From: Chryseobacterium gleum
GTDB taxonomy: Bacteria > Bacteroidota > Bacteroidia > Flavobacteriales_D > Crocinitomicaceae
Length of the DNA: 64,000 bases
Assembly (NCBI GenBank): GCA_945862165.1
Contig: CAMAXI010000005.1
Span: forward strand, 62,001-126,000
Direction: 5' to 3'
The notes beneath the pieces were generated by a model, which was not told the origin of the DNA, made no database searches, and worked only from the letters and a program-made list of their open reading frames with translations. The position numbers and the translations under genes are program-made. Shown piece by piece: positions 8,130 through 17,079 of the stretch. The stretch's first letter is position 1; every line of letters starts with the position of its first letter.

Positions 8130-9082
8130 TGGAGAATAGGTGTTTATATTGTTATCAATTGATTGAAGAAACAAGTAATTTGAGTAGTTTAATTTCGTTT
8201 CATACATCTTGTAGTAAAAAGTTTTTTGGAGCAACTACTCCACCAATCATCGATTTTGAAGAAAGTCAATTAGCAGATTTAGCGGAGAAAATAATTCAAG
8301 GTCAAAAAACAGTAACAGGTGTTCAACCGAAACTTTCACTTGGATTGACATCCAATATAAACCAACCCAAACGTTTAACCATTGTTGGACTGTTAGGTGC
8401 ATATATTTTAAAACCACAGACAGAAGAATATGTATTCCTTCCAGAAAATGAAGACTTAACAATGCATTTAGCAACGTTAAGTAAACTCCAAACTGTTCCA
8501 CATACGCTAATTAAGCTAACCTCAGGAAATAAGGCATATCTAACAAAACGAATAGACAGAAAAAATGGGTTGAAAGTGCACATGGAAGATATGTGTCAAT
8601 TAACAGAACGATTAACAGAACAAAAATACCAAGGTTCATACGAACAGATTGCTAACGTAATTAAAAAGTATTCAATAAATCCTATGTTGGATTTAATCAA
8701 TTTTTATGAGTTAGTTTTATTTTGTTTTTTAACAGGAAATAATGATATGCATCTAAAAAACTTTTCACTTGTAAATGAAGGGTTTGGTTATACTTTATGT
8801 CCTGCTTATGATCTTGTGGCAACACAATTAATTCTGGAAGACGATAACGAAGATCTTGCTTTACACTTGAACGGGAAAAAGAAAAAAATTAAAAAAGATG
8901 ATTTTATTATAGCAATGAAAGTTGCTGGTATTGAGCAAAAAGTAATTGATAATATTTTTATTAAATTCAATAAATTAATTCAAAATTGGTTTAATTTTAT
9001 TGAAGTTAGTTTTCTTTCAAAAGAATTAAAAATGAAATACATTGAATTAATTAAAATGAAAGTAACACAAATAGAACTTTAA
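8126..9082 (+). CDS. hipT: HipT-like serine/threonine kinase toxin
   Basis: 318 residues, the kinase part of a HipA. The N-terminus has a zinc-finger-like CLYC...FHTSC pair. VTGVQPKLSLGL at about residues 66-77 is the Gly-rich/autophosphorylation loop with candidate serines. YLTKRID supplies the ATP Lys, GNNDMHLKNFSL the catalytic Asp/Asn, and CPAYDLVAT the metal Asp. Known HipA/HipT toxins phosphorylate aminoacyl-tRNA synthetases (GltX, TrpS); the target here is unknown. The genes overlap as one operon under the three operators. Confidence 0.85.
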   Translation: MMENRCLYCYQLIEETSNLSSLISFHTSCSKKFFGATTPPIIDFEESQLADLAEKIIQGQKTVTGVQPKLSLGLTSNINQPKRLTIVGLLGAYILKPQTEEYVFLPENEDLTMHLATLSKLQTVPHTLIKLTSGNKAYLTKRIDRKNGLKVHMEDMCQLTERLTEQKYQGSYEQIANVIKKYSINPMLDLINFYELVLFCFLTGNNDMHLKNFSLVNEGFGYTLCPAYDLVATQLILEDDNEDLALHLNGKKKKIKKDDFIIAMKVAGIEQKVIDNIFIKFNKLIQNWFNFIEVSFLSKELKMKYIELIKMKVTQIEL

Positions 9083-9094
9083 CTACAATTATCC

Positions 9095-9568
9095 ATGAAA
9101 TCATACTTCACACGTCTCTCGTCTCTCATAACTATTCTCTTATTTCTTTCTTCCTGTTCTTTCTTTCAGGATATACAAATCAAAAATGTAACAGATTTTG
9201 CACCAGCATTTCAGGATAAACAACTACTAATTAAAGCAAATGTATCTGTCCAAAATGATAATTTATATGCGATTAAATTAAAGCAGTCAGATTTGACAAT
9301 CAGTATCGATGATAAAACACTTGGAAATGTTACATTGGCCGAAAAAGTGATTTTTAAACGTAAAAGCGATACAAGTTATCCGGTGAAATTAAAACTGAAT
9401 TTGGCAGATGGAGCATTATTTACGCTTTTGCGAAACGCATTTAAAAAAGAAGTTACAATAACCATAAAAGGATCAATCAAAGGTTCTGCTTTGGGAATTC
9501 CAAAAACGATAACTATTAATGAAACAAAGATCATTGATGGAAATCTATTGAAAGCATTGAATAATTAA
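9095..9568 (+). CDS. LEA14-like lipoprotein
   Basis: Lipoprotein signal with lipobox LSSC (Cys at about residue 21). The remaining 130 residues match the LEA type 2/WHy beta-sandwich pattern (IKNVTDFAPAF, ANVSVQNDNLYAIKLKQSDLTISID). It is probably attached to the envelope. The function of bacterial LEA14-like lipoproteins is not established. It follows hipT by 12 bases but may be transcribed independently. Confidence 0.75.
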   Translation: MKSYFTRLSSLITILLFLSSCSFFQDIQIKNVTDFAPAFQDKQLLIKANVSVQNDNLYAIKLKQSDLTISIDDKTLGNVTLAEKVIFKRKSDTSYPVKLKLNLADGALFTLLRNAFKKEVTITIKGSIKGSALGIPKTITINETKIIDGNLLKALNN

Positions 9569-9578
9569 ATAAAAGGGT

Positions 9579-10199
9579 ATGCAAGATATCTACGAACTAA
9601 AAGAACAACTCGCACAAACCATACGTGCCTATCATGCTAAAGGATGGTCGCCAGCAACATCCACCAACTATTCCTTCCGAGAAAATGCGGATGCTGATGT
9701 GATTTATGTTTCGCGTTCTGGTATTGACAAATCTCAATTTCACGAAGAGGATTTCATGCGAGTAGCGATGGATGGTCACCCGGTATTGGAAGATCGGGAG
9801 ATAAAGCCATCTGCAGAAACGTTAATACATTGTGTGTTGTATCGCTTATTCCCTGAAAATACCGTGATATTACATAGTCATTCGGTGTATTCGGTGTTGA
9901 ATTCTCAAATCTATGAAAATAACATTCCGTTTGAAGGATACGAGATACAAAAAGGTTTTGCAGGACAAACAACCCACGACAACAAAATTCATATACCAAT
10001 CTTGTCAAATTCGCAAGATATGGTTGAATTTTCTAAATGGATGGAAGCACGAAAAGACGAATTTCAGCACCATGCATTTGTTATTCGCAACCACGGAACT
10101 TATGCTTGGGGGAAAAATTTGTTTGAAGCGAAAAGACATTTGGAAACTTTGGAGTATTTGTTGGAAGTGAATTATAAATTGAAAGCGATAAATAAGTAA
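9579..10199 (+). CDS. mtnB: Methylthioribulose-1-phosphate dehydratase
   Basis: Class II aldolase fold enzyme of the methionine salvage pathway. GWSPATSTNYSFR at the N-terminus, the zinc ligands in HSHS (near residue 91) and in RNHGTYAWG (near residue 166) are all present. KPSAET matches the active-site region. 206 residues is normal. No other mtn genes are in the window, so pathway partners must be elsewhere; a related class II aldolase is the alternative. Confidence 0.87.
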   Translation: MQDIYELKEQLAQTIRAYHAKGWSPATSTNYSFRENADADVIYVSRSGIDKSQFHEEDFMRVAMDGHPVLEDREIKPSAETLIHCVLYRLFPENTVILHSHSVYSVLNSQIYENNIPFEGYEIQKGFAGQTTHDNKIHIPILSNSQDMVEFSKWMEARKDEFQHHAFVIRNHGTYAWGKNLFEAKRHLETLEYLLEVNYKLKAINK

Positions 10200-10224
10200 A
10201 TTCGATAACGATAATATTTAATTT

Positions 10225-10315
10225 ACCATTAAGAAATTAAGAAGTTGAGGTAATAGTTTAGTCACTCTGTTTCTCAACCCTACACACGCTATTTCGTCCT
10301 AAATTTCTTAATGGT
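10225..10315. repeat. Inverted-repeat element between mtnB and pccB
   Basis: A perfect 14-bp inverted repeat (ACCATTAAGAAATT at 10225-10238 and its reverse complement at 10302-10315) encloses 63 bp. A nested GTTGAG/CTCAAC stem (10244-10249, 10273-10278) lies inside. It has no T-run, so it resembles a small palindromic or MITE-like unit more than a terminator. It overlaps the 5' extension of the next reading frame. Confidence 0.45.
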
Positions 10316-10334
10316 GAAAACCCGTCAACCAACT

Positions 10335-11882
10335 ATGAACAACAACATCAAAAGACAAGAATTATTAGTACGTCGCGAAGAATCTCAATTGGGAGGTGGA
10401 CAAACGCGTATCGACAAGCAACATAGTCAAGGAAAATTAACCGCGCGTGAGCGTATTGAATTGTTATTGGATGAAGGTTCTTTTCAAGAAATTGGGATGT
10501 TTATTACGCATCGTTCGACCTATTTTGGCTTGGATGAACAACATTATCCTGGAGATGGGGTAGTAACAGGGTATGGTACCATCCATGGTCGTATGGTCTA
10601 TCTTTTTTCGCAAGACTTTACCGTACTTGGCGGGTCTTTATCTGAAACACATGCGGAGAAGATTTGTAAAATCATGGATTTAGCATTGAAAAATGGTGCG
10701 CCAGTGATCGGTTTGAACGATTCTGGAGGTGCGCGTATCCAAGAAGGGGTTGTTTCCTTAGCTGGTTATGCAGATATTTTTTACCGGAATACACGTGCAT
10801 CTGGTGTAATTCCACAGATAAGTGTCATCATGGGACCTTGTGCCGGTGGTGCAGTGTATAGTCCAGCATTGACAGACTTTGTTTTCATGGTAGAAGATAC
10901 TTCCTATATGTTTGTAACGGGTCCCAATGTGGTTAAAACCGTAACGCACGAAGAGGTTACCTCCGAAGATTTAGGTGGTGCTAAAACCCATGCGGAAAAA
11001 TCAGGGGTAACACACTTTACGTCTGCGAATGATGTTACGACTTTAAGAGAAGTGCGGGACTTCATGACCTATTTACCGCAGAATTATGGCGAATATGCAC
11101 CAACAACTTCCTTTGAATTTTCTAAAAATAAATTAAACCAAATACAAACTATATTACCAGACAATGCTTCTTTTCCATACGATATCCGCGAGGTGATTGA
11201 TTGTATTATTGATGATACATCTTTCCGGGAGGTACATGCCGATTTTGCGACAAATATTGTAGTTGGTATGGCGCGTTTGGAAGGTAGAACCATTGGTGTT
11301 ATTGCCAATCAACCACAATCCATGGCAGGGGTATTAGATATCGACTCTTCTCGAAAAGGCGCACGTTTTGTACGTTTCTGTGATTCATTTAATATTCCAT
11401 TATTGGTATTGGAAGATGTACCAGGATTTTTACCAGGAACGGATCAAGAATGGAGAGGTATTATTTCGCATGGTGCGAAGTTGCTATATGCATTTTCAGA
11501 AGCGACAGTTCCGCGTGTTACTGTAATTACGCGTAAAGCATACGGAGGTGCATACGATGTGATGAACTCTAAAAATATTGGTGCAGATATGAATTTTGCA
11601 TGGCCAACTGCAGAGATTGCTGTGATGGGAGCAAAAGGTGCAGCAGAAATTATCTTTAAACGTGAAATTTCGAGTGCACCAGATCCACAAGCGAAATGGT
11701 TGGAGAAAGAAGCAGAATACGCTGAAATGTTTGCTAATCCGTATCGTGCAGCAGAGCGTGGGTTTGTGGATGAGGTGATTTTACCAGAAGAAACACGTGC
11801 AAAATTGATTCATGCTTTTAAAATGTTAGAAAATAAGGCAGAACATTTACCACAGAAAAAACACGGGAATATACCTTTATAA
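10335..11882 (+). CDS. pccB: Acyl-CoA carboxylase carboxyltransferase (PccB type)
   Basis: Transfers the carboxyl from biotin to propionyl- or a related acyl-Co[18 protein letters not shown] at the N-terminus, [11 protein letters not shown] (N-terminal oxyanion hole) and [22 protein letters not shown] (C-terminal half) are all present in about 515 residues. I start at ATG 10335 because the in-frame upstream ATG (10311) lies inside an inverted repeat. No biotin carboxylase or BCCP subunit is adjacent, so the complex partner is encoded elsewhere. Acetyl- or methylcrotonyl-CoA specificity cannot be excluded. Confidence 0.92.
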   Translation: MNNNIKRQELLVRREESQLGGGQTRIDKQHSQGKLTARERIELLLDEGSFQEIGMFITHRSTYFGLDEQHYPGDGVVTGYGTIHGRMVYLFSQDFTVLGGSLSETHAEKICKIMDLALKNGAPVIGLNDSGGARIQEGVVSLAGYADIFYRNTRASGVIPQISVIMGPCAGGAVYSPALTDFVFMVEDTSYMFVTGPNVVKTVTHEEVTSEDLGGAKTHAEKSGVTHFTSANDVTTLREVRDFMTYLPQNYGEYAPTTSFEFSKNKLNQIQTILPDNASFPYDIREVIDCIIDDTSFREVHADFATNIVVGMARLEGRTIGVIANQPQSMAGVLDIDSSRKGARFVRFCDSFNIPLLVLEDVPGFLPGTDQEWRGIISHGAKLLYAFSEATVPRVTVITRKAYGGAYDVMNSKNIGADMNFAWPTAEIAVMGAKGAAEIIFKREISSAPDPQAKWLEKEAEYAEMFANPYRAAERGFVDEVILPEETRAKLIHAFKMLENKAEHLPQKKHGNIPL

Positions 11883-11892
11883 GAAGAAAGAT

Positions 11893-11990
11893 GAAAAGAC
11901 AAAAGAAGAAAGACTATGTTTGGTCTTTGCTCTTTTGTCTAAAAGTCTTTTGTCTAATGTCTTTTGTCTAACAGTCTAATGTCTCATCTC
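11893..11990. repeat. Short-repeat cluster with hairpin
   Basis: TCTTTTGTCT occurs at 11931, 11946 and 11960, and its inverse AGACAAAAGA at 11897-11906 can pair with any copy. The element sits in the gap between pccB and the acyltransferase. It may stop transcription after pccB or be a degenerate repeat; no gene lies here. Confidence 0.4.
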
Positions 11991-11994
11991 TAAC

Positions 11995-13311
11995 ATGCGT
12001 TTTTTATATCTACTAGTTAAAATCTTTGCTCAGTATTCGATTCGAATCTATTTCCCAAGAATTTTAAAAATCAATGCGCCTAAAAAATTCTATGGTAGAA
12101 CAATCTATGTAAGTAATCACCCTGCTTCCTTTATGGATCCTGTTTTGCTAGGAACGCTTCAAAGACCTATCGTATTCTTCATGACGCGTTCAGATATTTT
12201 TACACCAATGATGAAACCAATTTTGTGGTTGGCACAGATGTTACCGATCTACCGACAATTGGATGGGGATGGTGCAGTTGGAAAAAATGCGGAGGTATTT
12301 AAAGCAACTTCGAATGTACTTAAAGGTGGTCGTAACTTATTGATTTTCGGAGAAGGGTTTACGGATGATGTATTTATTCGTCGCTTGAAACCAATCAAAA
12401 AGGGTCCTGCGCGCATCGGGTTTATTGCTTTAGAGGCAATGAACTGGGAGGAAAAGGTATATGTTTCCATGATCGGAATTAATTACGGTCAGCCGAATTA
12501 TTTAGGAGGTGATGTGGTGATTGCGAACTCCGAACGTTTTTGTTTGAACGATTACCATGAAGTGTATAAGGAAAATCCTAACAAAGCGATTACAGAAGTT
12601 ACACGTCGTATTGAAGTAATGTTGAAACCCTTGATTACCCATGTGGAGAATAAAGAGTGGGCAGAATTCCACGAGCAAGTAATGCAAATTCGTCGGGATG
12701 GATTACATCCAGAAAATACGGATTTGTCTATTCCTCTTCAGCAACGTTATGAAAATTCAAAACAGTTAGCAGCATGGATTAATCAACAAAACCTTGAAAA
12801 CGAAGAGCTAATCGCTTTAAAGAAGCAAGCAGATACCTATTTCCGTTTACAAAAACGCTTGGGACTTTCCGAAAAATTCGTATTTGAAAAAGCAAGTACT
12901 GGTAAATTAAATGTAAGTAAAGAACTCTTTTATTTAATAACTGCTTTACCAATTGCTTTATTAGGCGCTGCACATTTGCTAGTTCCCTATTTATTGGTAA
13001 AGAAATTTACCGAAAAGACTTTCAAACGTCGGGTGTTTTGGTCGTCCGTAAAAATGATGGTCGGCATGTTAGTCATGGCTTTATTTACCTGGCCGATAGT
13101 CGTACTTTTAAATGCCTATTTAATACATAACGCTTGGTTAGCCTTGACCTACTTTTTCACGATTCCTTTGTTTGGTTTAGTTGCATATATATGGAAACGT
13201 ACTTATGTTGATTTTCAAACAAAACGAAAACTCAATAAAATGGATTTGAAAGAGTTTATCCAGAAACGAAAAGCGTTGGAAGAAAAGATTAATTTACTTA
13301 TCTTTAAATAA
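11995..13311 (+). CDS. PlsC-type acyltransferase, membrane protein
   Basis: 1-acyl-sn-glycerol-3-phosphate acyltransferase-like. The catalytic NHxxxxxD box is SNHPASFMDP near residue 37, followed by a FGEGFTDD substrate-binding region near 117. Two or three hydrophobic segments at residues 310-400 anchor the C-terminus. At 438 residues it is longer than PlsC (about 250), the usual form of the Bacteroidetes PlsC-like membrane variant. It starts a closely spaced group with the orphan HigA and GT4 genes. Confidence 0.83.
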   Translation: MRFLYLLVKIFAQYSIRIYFPRILKINAPKKFYGRTIYVSNHPASFMDPVLLGTLQRPIVFFMTRSDIFTPMMKPILWLAQMLPIYRQLDGDGAVGKNAEVFKATSNVLKGGRNLLIFGEGFTDDVFIRRLKPIKKGPARIGFIALEAMNWEEKVYVSMIGINYGQPNYLGGDVVIANSERFCLNDYHEVYKENPNKAITEVTRRIEVMLKPLITHVENKEWAEFHEQVMQIRRDGLHPENTDLSIPLQQRYENSKQLAAWINQQNLENEELIALKKQADTYFRLQKRLGLSEKFVFEKASTGKLNVSKELFYLITALPIALLGAAHLLVPYLLVKKFTEKTFKRRVFWSSVKMMVGMLVMALFTWPIVVLLNAYLIHNAWLALTYFFTIPLFGLVAYIWKRTYVDFQTKRKLNKMDLKEFIQKRKALEEKINLLIFK

Positions 13312-13313
13312 TA

Positions 13314-13616
13314 ATGGAAAAATTAAACAATATTCATCCAGGAGAGATATTACTTGAAGAGTTTTTAATTCCCTTAGAAATTTCTGCTTATCGTTTAGCG
13401 AAAGATACTTTTATTCCTCAAACAAGAATTAGTGAAATAATCAAAGGTAAACGAAGAATTACTGCCGACACTGCATTACGTTTTGCCAAATATTTTGGAA
13501 CAAGTCCTAAATTTTGGCTGAGTTTACAAGATGATTTTGATTTAGAAGAAGAAGCTTTTCAAAAATCAAACGAATTGAGTAATATCATTCCTTCAACAAA
13601 AAGTTCAGCTGCTTAA
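13314..13616 (+). CDS. higA: HigA-family antitoxin without HigB
   Basis: 100 residues with the hallmark start NIHPGEILLEEFL and the HTH SAYRLAKDTFIPQTRISEIIKG, then FGTSPKFWLSLQ. HigA neutralises the HigB mRNase and represses its own operon. Here only 2 bases separate it from the acyltransferase upstream and 3 bases from the glycosyltransferase downstream, so no higB is present. It may act as a stand-alone repressor or be a relic whose toxin was lost. Confidence 0.88.
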   Translation: MEKLNNIHPGEILLEEFLIPLEISAYRLAKDTFIPQTRISEIIKGKRRITADTALRFAKYFGTSPKFWLSLQDDFDLEEEAFQKSNELSNIIPSTKSSAA

Positions 13617-13619
13617 TTA

Positions 13620-14738
13620 ATGATAATCGCCATCAACACTCGTTTCTTGCTTCCTACAAAAATGGAAGGCTTCGGTTGGTTTACCTACGAAGTGGTGAAG
13701 CGCATGGTAGAAAATCACCCGGAGCATACCTTTTTGTTTTTCTTTGATCGTGCCTACGACAATCGTTACTTATTTGCACCAAATGTTGTTCCGGTAGTAT
13801 TACGTCCACCTGCACGACATCCCATATTGTTTATTCTTTGGTTTGAAATAGCAGTCAAACGCGCTTTAAAAAAACACAAAGCAGATGTGTTTTTTTCTCC
13901 AGATGGTTATTTGAGTTTACGTAGTCAAGTTCCGCAAGTGAATGTCATCCACGATTTAAATTTTGTACATTACCCGAAAGATTTACCTTGGAGTTCGCGG
14001 GTGTATTACAATTATTTCTTCCCGAAATTTGCAAAGAAAGCCAAACATATCGTGACAGTATCTAATTATACCAAACAGGATTTAATCGATACCTATCAAG
14101 TTTCTGAAAGTAAAATAACGGTTGCTTGGAATGGAGCGAATAATGTTTTTATACCGCTTTCACAACACGACGTAGAACATGTGCGCGGTAATTTAACCCA
14201 TGGAAAACCTTACTTCTTATTTGTTGGTTCGATTCATCCACGCAAAAATGTAAAGCGTTTAATAGAATCCTATCTAAATTACCGGGAGAAAGACGCTACA
14301 TTTGACTTAGTTGTTGTAGGTGAACCAATGTGGAAACACAACCAAGAATTGTTAGCATTACAACACGAAAGTATACATTATACAGGGCATTTATCCATAC
14401 AAAAATTAGTACGTGTAATGGGAGCAGCAGCTTGTTTTGTATATGTTCCATACTTTGAAGGTTTTGGAATTCCTTTAGTTGAGGCCATGCGCTGTGGTGT
14501 GCCGATTATTGCAGGAAATCGCACGTCCATTCCAGAAGTAGTAGGAGATGCTGGTCTATTAGTAGATCCATTTTCCACCGAAGCAATTACAGACGCATTA
14601 GTGAAAGTTGCGCAAAACGAGGATTTACGAAATGAATTAGCAAAAAAATCCTTGGAAAGACGTAATTATTTCAGTTGGGATGCTAGTGCGGAAAAAATTT
14701 GGGAAGTACTTATTCAACAAGCTTATTTAACTAAATAA
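13620..14738 (+). CDS. Glycosyltransferase family 4
   Basis: GT-B fold retaining glycosyltransferase of 372 residues. The donor-binding half shows FVGSIHPRKNVKRLIESY and the E-x7-E motif EGFGIPLVEAM, followed by GDAGLLVDPFS. The N-terminal half carries HDLNFVHYPKDLPW. GT4 enzymes build lipopolysaccharide, exopolysaccharide or glycolipids; specificity cannot be read. It is the last gene of the 11995-14738 group and is followed by a 130-bp gap. Confidence 0.87.
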   Translation: MIIAINTRFLLPTKMEGFGWFTYEVVKRMVENHPEHTFLFFFDRAYDNRYLFAPNVVPVVLRPPARHPILFILWFEIAVKRALKKHKADVFFSPDGYLSLRSQVPQVNVIHDLNFVHYPKDLPWSSRVYYNYFFPKFAKKAKHIVTVSNYTKQDLIDTYQVSESKITVAWNGANNVFIPLSQHDVEHVRGNLTHGKPYFLFVGSIHPRKNVKRLIESYLNYREKDATFDLVVVGEPMWKHNQELLALQHESIHYTGHLSIQKLVRVMGAAACFVYVPYFEGFGIPLVEAMRCGVPIIAGNRTSIPEVVGDAGLLVDPFSTEAITDALVKVAQNEDLRNELAKKSLERRNYFSWDASAEKIWEVLIQQAYLTK

Positions 14739-14870
14739 GACTGTTTCAAAACTAACTTCCGGTTCTATACACGTATAAATACGCAGATCTTTCTTTTTAT
14801 TTTTATTCCTAAAAATTTGTTTATATAAATATGAATGTCTATATTCAAAAAAACTTAAAAACAAATCGTT

Positions 14871-15266
14871 ATGAAAAATTTGACACTTACCCTAGCAATA
14901 CTAATTATTTCAGGTTTCTCTTTTTCCCAAGATAAAGAGGCAAAAAAAGCAATAATTAAAGAAGATAAAGCAGCAATCGCATCCGATAAAGCAGCGCTCA
15001 AGGAAGATGACAAAACATTGGCGACTGATCAAGAAGCATTGAAAGCTGAAAAAGACAAAGCTGCGAAAAAAGCATTGACTGAAAAGTTAAAAGCAGACAA
15101 AGCTAAATTAAAAGCGGATCAGAAAAAGCTGAAAGAGGATGAAGCGAAGCTAGAAAAAGACAAAGCAATGAAAGTCGAAAAAGCGAAAAAAGAAGAGAAA
15201 GAGAAAAAAGAGGAGGTGAAGAAAGAAGAAGAGAAAAAAGAGGATAAACCAGAAGAAAAAAAATAA
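14871..15266 (+). CDS. Secreted Lys/Glu/Ala-rich coiled-coil protein
   Basis: Signal peptide (residues 1-20, cleaved near SFSQ/DKE), then 110 residues made almost only of K, E, A, D and L with repeats of the type KADKAKLKADQKKLKEDEAK. A long charged helix or coiled coil is expected. No catalytic domain is visible. The C-terminal tail is nearly pure KE. Function unknown. A strong terminator follows, so it forms its own transcript. Confidence 0.72.
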   Translation: MKNLTLTLAILIISGFSFSQDKEAKKAIIKEDKAAIASDKAALKEDDKTLATDQEALKAEKDKAAKKALTEKLKADKAKLKADQKKLKEDEAKLEKDKAMKVEKAKKEEKEKKEEVKKEEEKKEDKPEEKK

Positions 15267-15274
15267 AATAGCAT

Positions 15275-15303
15275 AAGGACCGTGTAATATCGGTCCTTTT
15301 TTT
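15275..15303 (+). terminator. Rho-independent terminator
   Basis: AAGGACCG (15275-15282) pairs perfectly with CGGTCCTT (15291-15298) around an 8-base loop and runs into seven T. It ends the coiled-coil protein transcript. Confidence 0.88.
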
Positions 15304-15388
15304 GCGCTATTTTAGCCTTGTGTTTTTAGTATTAATGCTAGTTTGTTAAGTGTTAATAAATTCCAATAACTTTTTAGCATTCAAATAG

Positions 15389-15418
15389 TTTGCTGTTAAA
15401 TTTATTTACGTATTTTTG
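15389..15418 (+). promoter_or_regulatory. Bacteroidota-type promoter
   Basis: TTTG (15389-15392) and TATTTTTG (15411-15418) are separated by 18 bp, matching the TTTG/TAnnTTTG pattern. The next gene starts 56 bases downstream. Confidence 0.55.
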
Positions 15419-15473
15419 CGTCAAATTTAATGTCTGCCCCTTATTTTCTAGGGAAAGTCTATAATTATTACTT

Positions 15474-16061
15474 ATGTTGAGAATTAAATTTTTATGCTTG
15501 TTCTTGTTCGTTTCATTAACAATGCAAGCGCAAGACATCTCAGGAGAACATACATTTCGCAGTATTGATGTAAGAAATGTAGAAATTGTTGCTGAAAATT
15601 TTGTTGCAGAAATTGATTTCGGTCCAATTATTAAAGTGGTTTCTGCTAAATCTAATAAAAGACACAAAAGTGCTAGTCTAGCAAAAGATGAGGCATATTT
15701 TAATGCGATTGTAGATAATGAGATCGATGTATTAATTGACCCAATCTACGCCGTGCGAAAAAAAGGAAAGTTTTTATTCTTTTTTGGCGGTTATGCCGAA
15801 GCAACTGTTGTTGGTTTTGCAGGATACTATAAAAACGTGTTACCAGAAAGTCAAGCAAATTCCATTATAATCGATAATTATTTAAATGATTTTATAGATT
15901 TCTCTGTTGCTAATCATTTGAAACCTAAAACGGTAGAAACAGAAACTATTATTGAAGACAAAGATTGTAAGAATTGTAAGGAAAAAACAAAGCTTAAGTT
16001 GGTTACAACGAAACAACAATCTGTAATTGATTTGTATGAAAAATCAAAGGTAAATGATTAA
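15474..16061 (+). CDS. Exported protein, paralog of the 17080-17799 product
   Basis: Signal peptide at residues 1-19 (cleaved after MQA/Q). The mature part shares with the downstream lipoprotein the block DEAYFNAIVDNEIDVLIDPIY, the following AT-VxGFAGYYK segment, a C-terminal CxxC pair (DCKNC) and an SVIDLYEK ending. A short hydrophobic FLFFFGG stretch interrupts the middle. I do not know the family. It opens a three-gene run (15474-17799) that may encode an envelope assembly. Confidence 0.7.
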   Translation: MLRIKFLCLFLFVSLTMQAQDISGEHTFRSIDVRNVEIVAENFVAEIDFGPIIKVVSAKSNKRHKSASLAKDEAYFNAIVDNEIDVLIDPIYAVRKKGKFLFFFGGYAEATVVGFAGYYKNVLPESQANSIIIDNYLNDFIDFSVANHLKPKTVETETIIEDKDCKNCKEKTKLKLVTTKQQSVIDLYEKSKVND

Positions 16062-16104
16062 GCAAGTGTTGCTATTTATTTTTAGAAAATATCCCTTGAA
16101 ACCT

Positions 16105-17028
16105 ATGAATCATTTTTACTTCTCTTTGTTAACGCTAATCACACTTTCCCCTTTTGTAAGTTTTTCCCAAGCACATAAAAAAGAAACTTCTTTGGAAAGA
16201 ATAGAGGATTCGACTTCCAATGTGAAACGTTTTGATGCGGTAAACTATCAAATTCTTGCAGATCAAAAATATTATAAAAATAATCCAGAAGCGAAAAACA
16301 TAGCAAATCTAACAGCTTTAGACGAACAAATTGGTACAGGAAAAAGCGCGGAACATCTTGCAGATGCGCAAAAAGCTTCTAAAGAAGAAATACCGTATGA
16401 CCAACGTGCTACTTATACGATGGATAATGAGGTAGCATTAGATACTAAATTAAAAATATCTGCAGAAGATAAAGCTTCCTCAAAAGGAATGGATACCTAT
16501 ACGGATAATAGTAGTTACGAAAAACAGGCGAGCAAACATTCTTCCATAGAACAGGATACGCAAGAAACAACGAAAGTTGAAACTGTCGAAGTAATACCCC
16601 TTGTAAAAGAAACTGTCGAAGTAACACAAGAAAAATTAGTTGTAGCTACAGTAAATGAGACAACGATAGTTTCATCACCAACGACTACGGATTCCTTAAA
16701 AGTCATTGTTAAACAAACAACCTTTCCATCAACGATTGATTTTAAGGATAATAACAATGTTGTTCCTACAGAAAAACTGGTGCCAGCACCAAAAAAGGTG
16801 GAACCAACGCCAGTAGTAATTGAACCAACGCCAGTAGTAATTGAACCAACACCAGTAGTAGTTGAACCAACACCAATTCCTACACCAAAAGAAACCGTTA
16901 AATCCACTCCTAATCCTGCAATTAATAGAGAACAACAGGTGATTGATGGATTAATTAATAGTGGTAATTACGATGTGTACGACGATGGTAAATACATCAA
17001 AATAGCTAGAAAGAAAAAAATTAAATAA
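16105..17028 (+). CDS. Exported Pro/Thr-rich repeat protein
   Basis: I choose ATG 16105 because it begins a standard signal peptide (NHFYFSLLTLITLSPFVSFS). An in-frame start at 16054 overlapping the upstream gene would place 17 extra residues before it. The mature protein is low complexity and Thr/Glu-rich with an EPTPVVI repeat (three or four copies, about residues 237-265). It ends in a basic GNYDVYDDGKYIKIARKKK segment. Probably a periplasm-spanning linker; function unknown. Confidence 0.62.
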   Translation: MNHFYFSLLTLITLSPFVSFSQAHKKETSLERIEDSTSNVKRFDAVNYQILADQKYYKNNPEAKNIANLTALDEQIGTGKSAEHLADAQKASKEEIPYDQRATYTMDNEVALDTKLKISAEDKASSKGMDTYTDNSSYEKQASKHSSIEQDTQETTKVETVEVIPLVKETVEVTQEKLVVATVNETTIVSSPTTTDSLKVIVKQTTFPSTIDFKDNNNVVPTEKLVPAPKKVEPTPVVIEPTPVVIEPTPVVVEPTPIPTPKETVKSTPNPAINREQQVIDGLINSGNYDVYDDGKYIKIARKKKIK

Positions 17029-17079
17029 ATGGTGTATGCTGAAAAACCCAAGAGTAAGCGTTATTTTAAATTTTACAAT

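Noticed and set aside
16515-16907. Minus-strand Gly/Thr/Val-rich ORF
   Set aside because: It is the mirror of the EPTPVV repeats of the plus-strand gene, not an independent coding region.
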